Assembly (NCBI GenBank): GCA_963995525.1
Contig: OZ023209.1
Location: forward strand, 31,300,635 to 31,364,634
Direction: 5' to 3'
Length of the DNA: 64,000 nucleotides
Source of the DNA: Escarpia spicata
Lineage: Eukaryota; Annelida; Polychaeta; Sabellida; Siboglinidae
Within the stretch, counting starts at the first letter, position 1. The number at the start of each line of letters is the position of its first letter. Of this stretch, positions 57,801 to 64,000 are shown in pieces. The translations under genes were made by a program, and so were the position numbers. The notes under the pieces were generated by a model. That model was not told the origin of the DNA, made no database searches, and saw nothing but the letters and a program-made list of their open reading frames with translations.

Positions 57801-60800
57801 AGAATTACTGCACATTTGCAAGCAGGTGCATATGAAAAGTGATATGCTTCATGAATTAATTACGAACATCACAAGTTAAAAGATGACCAACATTTAATTA
57901 CATAACTTTCTACAGACTATCAACATTTTATACACTAAATGGCGTATTTATAACTGAACCATGTGAAATTTAAGTATTTTAATAGAACATCTCTGTATTT
58001 GATCAACTGAAGTATAAAGTGCTGCAGGTTGTTTTGGTTCCCCCAAAATGCATTTGATCCCAGCCTTGTTGAGCAAGATTTCCAAGGTTGATGGTCAATC
58101 TGTTTGTAAAACCCTTTATTATAATATACATATCTCATGTTCAAACAGATTTCTAACTGTGGTGATCTGGTTCAGGTCACATCTGTCTTTCAGTGTTGTA
58201 TTCGGTTTAAATGGTTCTTGATCACCGATACTGACCGTCACTGGGATACTAGTGAACAGGGCTGTCACATCAAAAAACAAAATTTTCTCCCTGGTGGAAC
58301 TTCCAACCCTTCCATCTTCTTTGTAGTCTGCTGTCTTAGGGTCAGTTTTTGGATATAATATTCATTTTTGGAAGAAATCACATTTGGCACAGATGCCCTT
58401 TGATAGGTACTAATCGAATCCTGATAGGATACACCTTTTGGGATTCGTTAACACTCCTTAATTAATCGAGATGGTGTTCAATCAAACACCACCCTGAGCC
58501 AAGCTGCAATTATTGCGCGAAGACTATTCGTACACAAATATCCACCACTGTCTATAACCAGGTACTTATTCATGCAGCTGAGTGAACTGGAGCACCGAAC
58601 ATACCCAAGGTTCGACAGGTTAGCACAGGATTCGAACCCGGGTTCTCTCGGTCGAGAGTCCGAAGCTCTAGTCACTGCACCACTGCGCTCCACGACATGA
58701 TTGGTTTGAATTTTTTTAAACAATATACAGATCTTGCGGCACTTAGAGATCACCACCTTGACCTTTTGGACTTGACATTGACTTCATGGAGACAAAAAGA
58801 GGCATTTATTTTAGTATATCATAATCTGATCTGGCATGCAATACATCTCAAAAGGTGTGTCCTATATCAGGATTTGATTAGTACCTAGCATAGGTCACCT
58901 ATGCCAAATTTTGTGATTTCTTCAAAAAATAAACAGTCAAACCCCTAAGACAGCAGACTATTACAAATTGTATGCTGTTTTTCAAACAAGTAGACTCAGA
59001 ATGCTGGCTAGGTATATTGCCGTCTTGTATGTTATGCTGCCTATACTTGACACTATACGTCTCAATGGTACATCTTTTTTTTTTGTGGATCTTAGGCAAT
59101 CCATTTGATGTAGATATGACTTACGGCTGTCTGGAAGCCCTTCATGTTGGGGGTGAGAGCAGAATACACCACCCCGCTGTGCTTCTTGATTCTCGACATC
59201 ACCTCCGTCTGGTCCGCCATCTACAACCAAGTCCCATCAGAGTAGAATGAGAGGTTTCCAGAGGATCTCCTTAGACATTAGGTGCACTTGTTGTCTACTG
59301 AATGTCTCATAACGTGATGTATATTATACATGTAACCACATAAATGATGTTCTATTCCTAGTATAGCCATGATCTGAAGTGGAATTCTTCTCTTGCCAAA
59401 CCCAACATAATGTCAAAGCAAGTGCTTATGGCTAGCTACACGCATGGCCCTGCCTTTTATGATGCTTGCTAAAGTTATAGGACGGGACAGCCTGTCAGAC
59501 AGCCCATCAGCTAAAAATGATCTCAGCCCGTCAAAATGATGGATGGACGGGTCTCTTGATAAATAATAATAATAGTGACTATTTTATATCGTTCAATATC
59601 CATAAAGCTACGGTCTTGTAAGAATATGTGCAGTGCTACTGAAGTGGTTACCTGTGGAACCCATTTGGGCGAGACAAAGCTGGTGACTTCAATCTGTGAG
59701 AATCCGCACTCAGATAGACGGTTCACAAACTCCACCTTCGTTGCTGTTGGTACAATCTCCTGTGAATGGAAGACAACTATTCCAACTTTTGTTGTACTAA
59801 AATATATTGATTCAGTTTACAAATATAATTATTTGAGAAATGTAAAGTTGTTTGTAAGAGTGGAAAAGGTATGGAAGAGTGGGGGGGGGGGGGTTCACAG
59901 GAGCGTGCATTTGTCTTTATGTTCGCAGGGTTGTAAAAGTGTGTGTGTATTTGTGATTGTGTGTGTTTGTGTGTGTTTGTGTGTGTTTGTGTGTGTTTGT
60001 GTGTGACAGTGTGTGTTCCCATGCAAGAATTTGTGTGTATGTGGTTTTGTTTGTGTGCATTTGTGCATGCTTGTGTGTAATTATGTGTGCACACATGCTT
60101 GTGCATGTGCTCCGTCTGAGTGCTGCATGAACATATTGGTGATGTACATACACAAACACTAGTACTTCGTAAAGTGTAGGGGTCACTGAGCTACCCAACA
60201 TTGAATACTACCTAAACTGCAAATATTTCACATACAGTGGAACCTCAAGATTAAGGACGCCATTAGGTCAGAACAAAAGTGACCTGGCTAGCAAGGTGAC
60301 CATATTAGCAGAACTAATTTCCTATACTTTACTGTATATGGAACATACATGGGACTAACATATGGTGACCATAACTGCAAGGTCGCTGTATTACCAAGGT
60401 GATCGCAAAGCGAGGTTTGACTGTATTTCCATTCAACGTGACATCATGTGGAACTACAGGTATATACTTTTGTTTCCTTTGACAAAATCTCATATTTTTT
60501 ATTACAATTAGAAGAGAGACTGATTACTAGAAAATACTTCTATATGGGTCGTTCTCTGAAACTGCACTCCACTGTGGGCCACGTCTTGTGATACATGTAA
60601 CAAAACTACCTTCTTGTGTATTTTAAATGTTTTGCACCCTCATTGATTGAAATTGATATGAGAGACAACAGAGATATCATGAAATAAAAATGATGCCTTT
60701 TTGTATTGTTTTATTGCGTTTTTGTGTGGACATCGGATCGAAAATGGCCTGCTGATTTGTGACATGAAAATAGGCATGTTGGGGATGTGCATTCAAGAAC

Positions 60801-63654
60801 AAGACTGTAGACTGAAACACTCGAATTGTGCCTTTTAAAGAATCTTTATACCAATATCTACCAAACAAGCTGCTCGATAATCTTTGTTGAGCAATATTTC
60901 ATGTAGATATTGCAATGTTTTGATCAGGATCAGCTACGTAACGCTTTGCGTCCGGACACACACTCTTTCCCTCCTTGTGTAGCTTGGCGTATGAATACAC
61001 TGGACTGACGCTATCAGCATGAGCATAACAAGCACACGTGTAGTCAACATGTTTTCTGAAGGACGGCTATAGTAGTTTGTTTTAACCGTTGAAATTAAAT
61101 TTTGAAATTGCCACTCTGGATCAGTGTCCGTTTTTGAGCGTTACGTGCCAATCAGAAGTGACAAAAGATGTGCATATTTGAAGCGAGTAAGGACAACGTT
61201 TTTAGTAGAAGGTTGCCTGTACTGGCGGAAGAATATCAGTACATATTCTTTCGGATGATGCTGTGGGGTTGCCTTTGCGGAGCAATTTTTCTGTGTGGTG
61301 TCTATTCGCGTGCGAAAGTTACGTGGCTGATGCCAGCGAGAGCAAACTGCTCAAAGGCATGTTTTGATGCAGATTTATGGACGTTTTCTTGTATTTTCCT
61401 GTTTCTAAATGATTGTTATGAAATTGTACTTTGTCAACGAACTAATTATCGTTGCACAATTTTTTTTAAAAGATCAAAACTGTTTGACACACCGGCTATT
61501 CTGATTTAATTCCTAGAAATAATTAGTTATAGTGTAGTTAATTGATTGGTATGAGTTTTGAAGAAGCATGAAGCCTCCAACGAAAGGTTGTAATTAGATA
61601 TGTTTGTCGATAGCCCTCGCCATTTGCTCCGTAACGAGGAAGCCGACTCATTCGCCGTGACTAGTGTCTTTGTGACGAGGTTGATCTTACAGTGAGAAAA
61701 TCGTGCTTTTTATACTCCATTCCAGACCAGACCATAGTTGCAGTTGTCCGAAATTGTGTTTTTTCTTTGAAAACGTCTTCATGAAAACATGTAAATAGAT
61801 GACTACGCTCTTCCTGCAGTGTGTTGGTTTTCCACGTCACGCAGAAGCAGACTTTTCTTGCGTCTTGGTTATAAAGCTGATTTTCGAGGTCAGTTTTTCC
61901 AGGGCTGATGTATTGAACTTTCGGACTTCGTTTCCAGCCGATTGCTGGATTGTTATCTCAGCCACGTAACAGACCCAGCATTTGTCGCGTCTTTCTTATG
62001 TAGCTGAACTTCGGAAGGGAAATTTTTAATAAATCTACTTTTAACTGGATGTGCTTTTTATTATGAGAAAGAAACCGACATTGGGATTAAAGGTTTTTTT
62101 CTCTCCACAAACAGTAAACACTGTGATCCTTTAATAAATGTATTGCAGCTTCTTGTGAAAGTGCTCTCAGCACGTTTCAGTCTTGAGAGATTGAAGGGAA
62201 ACTGTGTTAACTTGATTTGCTTGTTTTTCTGAGCTGTAACTGATAAACATGTGATGTAACAGGGATCAATGATTTTGACAGGAGATCATGAGGCTTATTT
62301 TTTACAACACCAACATTTCTGGCCTCCTATTTTTTAAGCCCCCTCTCCTGCGGCCCAGCCCCGGCCACCTCCTCTTCCTGCGGCCCAGCCTCAGCCAGTC
62401 CACCCTCCTGTGGACCTGCCTCAGCCAGCTCCCAACACAGCCAGAACCTCCTTCTGGAACTACCTCTCAGGTTGGGAGCTTTATCAAGGTGGAGGGGAGG
62501 AACAGGAAGGTGCCATTTTATAGCAAAATACTTCACATTGATTCAGAATCAAAGGACTTAAAGGTGCTGTACTTGAAACAGCGTCCAGATTCAGGCATGT
62601 CTGTCTGGGCCGATGAGGCCTGGCTTCCAGCTCACCACCCTGTGACTTGTGTGTCCCCTCCCACTCTTGCACCTGGTCGCGGGGTTGCGTTCATATTTTG
62701 AACAAGGTGTATTGAACACTCTGTAACAGTGTTTCACTAAAATGTCATATACTGTGCCATGTCAAATGCCTTACGATTGGTATTAAGTTGTTTCTTTTTT
62801 GTTTTGTTTTTCTTTACAAAATAAACGAAGCTTGATTACATTCACATTGCAACCATTTGTTAGGTTTTTATTTGTACTGTCTGTCACCTGTTGTCTGTCG
62901 TTAGTATGTGGTGTCCATGTTACACGGCTGATACAAATTTATAAACAGATGGCAGTTCTTTAAAATTTATGAGTAATCATCTCAAATCTTTTGTGGGCGT
63001 TCTTTGCTCTTTTATGTAGCTAATAATGCTGTCACTATGCTGATAAACTTCATTCTTGTTGGACAAAATAGAAGTGTGTGATCGCTACGAACCAGTTCGT
63101 GAATAATGCACGAAATATGACTTCTAGACACTGCCTCTATGTAACAGAAGATTTGTATGCCGTTTTTAGAGGTTACTAAAACATATCCTTGAAATTTAAT
63201 AGACTCTGGGGTTCTCTTCAAGCTGTTTGAAAGAAACATTTTGTGTCCATGTTACATGGCCAAATTTTTTCATGGCCGACAACTTTCAAGTTTCTACTGC
63301 CAATATACTTTCCTGACCTATATTTTTTCCTGCAGAACTACTTTCTATGACCATGTGTCTTTAAAAAAAAGCATTTCAGATTTTTTGGAGCAGTTTTATT
63401 TTTGGACCCCAGTGTCACACTTTGGCGCCCAGTTTCAGAGAACGACCCATATACGAGTCAACAATCTGATAAAATCTCCATAGCATCTTGCATACACACT
63501 GTACACAATGCCACAACACTTGTGTAACATTAATGTGTGCATTCATAAAAATATCTGTACCTACTGGATGTTGCTGACCACAAACCTTTTCATTTTGCAG
63601 TCCGTCCCTGGGGCCAACTTCTACCACCCGGACATAGGACGGAAGACCCGCAAT
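53534..63654 (-). CDS. HMGCL: Hydroxymethylglutaryl-CoA lyase, nine exons, N-terminal exon missing
   Basis: The enzyme splits HMG-CoA to acetyl-CoA and acetoacetate, the last step of ketogenesis and leucine breakdown, normally in mitochondria. Exons: 63654-63586, 59759-59652, 59220-59125, 57726-57668, 56941-56852, 55809-55746, 55113-54925, 54532-54407, 53641-53534; all GT-AG and in phase, 302 codons. Catalytic features, numbered from the first residue here: [10 protein letters not shown] (R16, D17), [22 protein letters not shown] (D179), HCHDTYG (H208, H210) and the lyase signature [17 protein letters not shown] (C241). With an offset of 25 these match R41, D42, D204, H233, H235 and C266 of the human enzyme. 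About 25 N-terminal residues (targeting peptide) are not found and probably lie past the right edge. The C-terminus is KSNL, not CKL as in human. Confidence 0.96.
54671..54818. repeat. (TG)n microsatellite in HMGCL intron
   Basis: About 145 bp of TG dinucleotides with occasional TGG or ATG interruptions, between the exons at 54532 and 54925. Confidence 0.96.
55985..56275 (+). repeat. Unclassified interspersed repeat, copy 2 (HMGCL intron)
   Basis: Partner of the copy at 48505-48800, in the same plus orientation although the two host genes face opposite ways. It includes CTCAATGTCCAGTTTATTTC, TTGTTGCTTCAATTTTAGCA and GCAACTTAGTACCCACTTTG. Confidence 0.65.
58465..58690 (-). mobile_element. tRNA-derived SINE, copy 7, in HMGCL intron
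   Basis: Reverse-oriented; the minus strand begins GGAGCGCAGTGGTGCAGTGA, with B-box GGGTTCGAATCC and body GTGCTCCAGTTCACTCAGCT and CTATAGACAGTGGTGGATAT. The 3' tail (AAAGCGC... region) is missing. It is close in head sequence to copy 5. Confidence 0.83.
59881..60010. repeat. G-run and (GTGTGTTT)n low-complexity tract
   Basis: A 12-nt G-run at 59881-59892 and an imperfect GTGTGTTT octamer repeat at 59940-60005. Confidence 0.85.
60233..60425. mobile_element. Tc1/mariner (pogo-like) MITE, 189 bp with TA duplication
   Basis: TA at 60233-60234 is followed by CAGTGGAACCTC; the other end is GAGGTTTGACTG followed by TA at 60424-60425. CAGTxxAACCTC termini with TA target sites are typical of pogo/Tigger-like MITEs. 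No coding sequence. Confidence 0.7.
60541..63453. mobile_element. 2.9-kb DNA transposon with perfect 24-bp terminal inverted repeats
   Basis: TATATGGGTCGTTCTCTGAA plus ACTG at 60541-60564 is the exact reverse complement of 63430-63453. The outer TA or TATA may be the target duplication. Subterminal direct repeats GTGTCCATGTTACAYGGC occur at about 62912 and 63243. Inside are two plus-strand frames (61168-61509 and 62288-62701) and an AATAAA at 62820-62825. It lies in HMGCL intron 1 (the intron between 63586 and 59759). No DDE transposase core is recognisable, so the superfamily is open. Confidence 0.75.
62288..62701 (+). CDS. Uncharacterised ORF inside the 2.9-kb transposon, 137 aa
   Basis: A proline-rich first half ([20 protein letters not shown]) is followed by a compact second half, [38 protein letters not shown] and ending PGRGVAFIF. 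That half has the look of a small beta-barrel (Tudor/SH3-like) module, judged only from its alternating pattern. A candidate splice acceptor (TTTTTTAAG) at about 62339 suggests the frame could be a terminal exon; in another frame the same DNA gives an Ala-Pro-Gln-rich linker built of repeats of CTGCGGCCCAGCC. AATAAA follows 120 bp downstream. It may be the C-terminal exon of a degraded transposase gene or an accessory protein. I do not recognise the family. Confidence 0.4.
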   Translation: MRLIFYNTNISGLLFFKPPLLRPSPGHLLFLRPSLSQSTLLWTCLSQLPTQPEPPSGTTSQVGSFIKVEGRNRKVPFYSKILHIDSESKDLKVLYLKQRPDSGMSVWADEAWLPAHHPVTCVSPPTLAPGRGVAFIF

Positions 63655-64000
63655 CTGGAAACAACAACATCTCACTCTGTAACAACAATAACCAGGTTTC
63701 TACTAATTGTCGATAAAACAACTGAATAAGCATGAAATGGTTCCTTGAAATTGGAATGTCTATTTCATCACATAAAGGGGGTGTGATGTGTCTATACAGA
63801 TATGAGATGAAGATAGTTCAGCTATCCACCTGTGGAATACATCCGACGCAAGGATGCCCGACTTCAAATCCGAGTTGGACTCGGACAGTGACTCACTGGA
63901 GTGAGAGTTTCTTACAGTCTGACAGTCTCGGTGCTCCTGCAGATGATGGCAACAGTTCTGTGTAGACCTCTGCAGACATTTATGTTGTGGTATGTGTTGT
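63655..64000. other. HMGCL upstream intron, no further exon recognised
   Basis: Minus-strand sequence above the 63654 acceptor (TTTCCAG) should be intronic. I looked for an exon encoding an amphipathic mitochondrial presequence in all minus frames and found none convincing. Confidence 0.5.

Overview
This 64-kb window is eukaryotic nuclear DNA, most likely from a marine invertebrate animal. The evidence is three animal genes split by GT-AG introns, several clades of non-LTR retrotransposon, a tRNA-derived SINE family on both strands, hAT and TTAA/TA-type DNA transposon remnants, and very abundant micro- and minisatellites. I cannot fix the phylum from sequence alone. There are no operons, prokaryotic features or CRISPR arrays.

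Layout. From 1 to about 30.5 kb I find no host gene. This part holds a 24-bp minisatellite at the left edge, a 9-bp repeat, a nearly full-length Rex1/CR1-like LINE (ORF from 8053, with stops at 10465 and 10606), five other LINE relics (4.1, 14.2, 20.5-22.6, 23.8 and 28-29 kb), SINE copies including a head-to-head pair at 17.7-18.2 kb, two hAT relics, and long (CA)n and (TC)n tracts.

From 30.7 kb onward there are three host genes. EMC2 (ER membrane protein complex subunit 2, a TPR protein) is on the minus strand, complete in 10 exons (43895 down to 30722, 288 aa). DNALI1 (inner-arm axonemal dynein light chain of the p28 family) is on the plus strand, complete in 6 exons (44068-49455, 257 aa). 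The two are head to head with only 172 bp between start codons, which implies a shared bidirectional promoter; it holds an NRF1-like site and an RFX X-box-like site. HMGCL (hydroxymethylglutaryl-CoA lyase) is on the minus strand, tail to tail with DNALI1. Nine exons covering the whole catalytic domain are present (63654 down to 53534), but the exon for the N-terminal targeting sequence is not found and probably lies beyond the right edge.

The most unusual feature is in the introns of EMC2 and DNALI1. EMC2 intron 6 (about 6 kb) is flanked by minisatellites copied from the exon ends beside it. About 80 units of ~52 bp next to exon 6 each repeat its last 22 coding nucleotides and its 5' splice site. 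Next to exon 7 are 30- and 59-bp units repeating the start of exon 7, several with the 3' splice site. EMC2 intron 4 has a smaller array whose first unit contains the exon 4 donor, and DNALI1 intron 5 holds decayed copies of the exon 5 end. Splice-junction DNA therefore appears to have been amplified repeatedly, leaving many decoy splice sites. DNA transposons with recognisable termini are also inserted here: a TTAA-flanked element inside the minisatellite, a ~1.0-kb element with iterated long inverted repeats in DNALI1, and a 2.9-kb element with 24-bp perfect inverted repeats in HMGCL intron 1.
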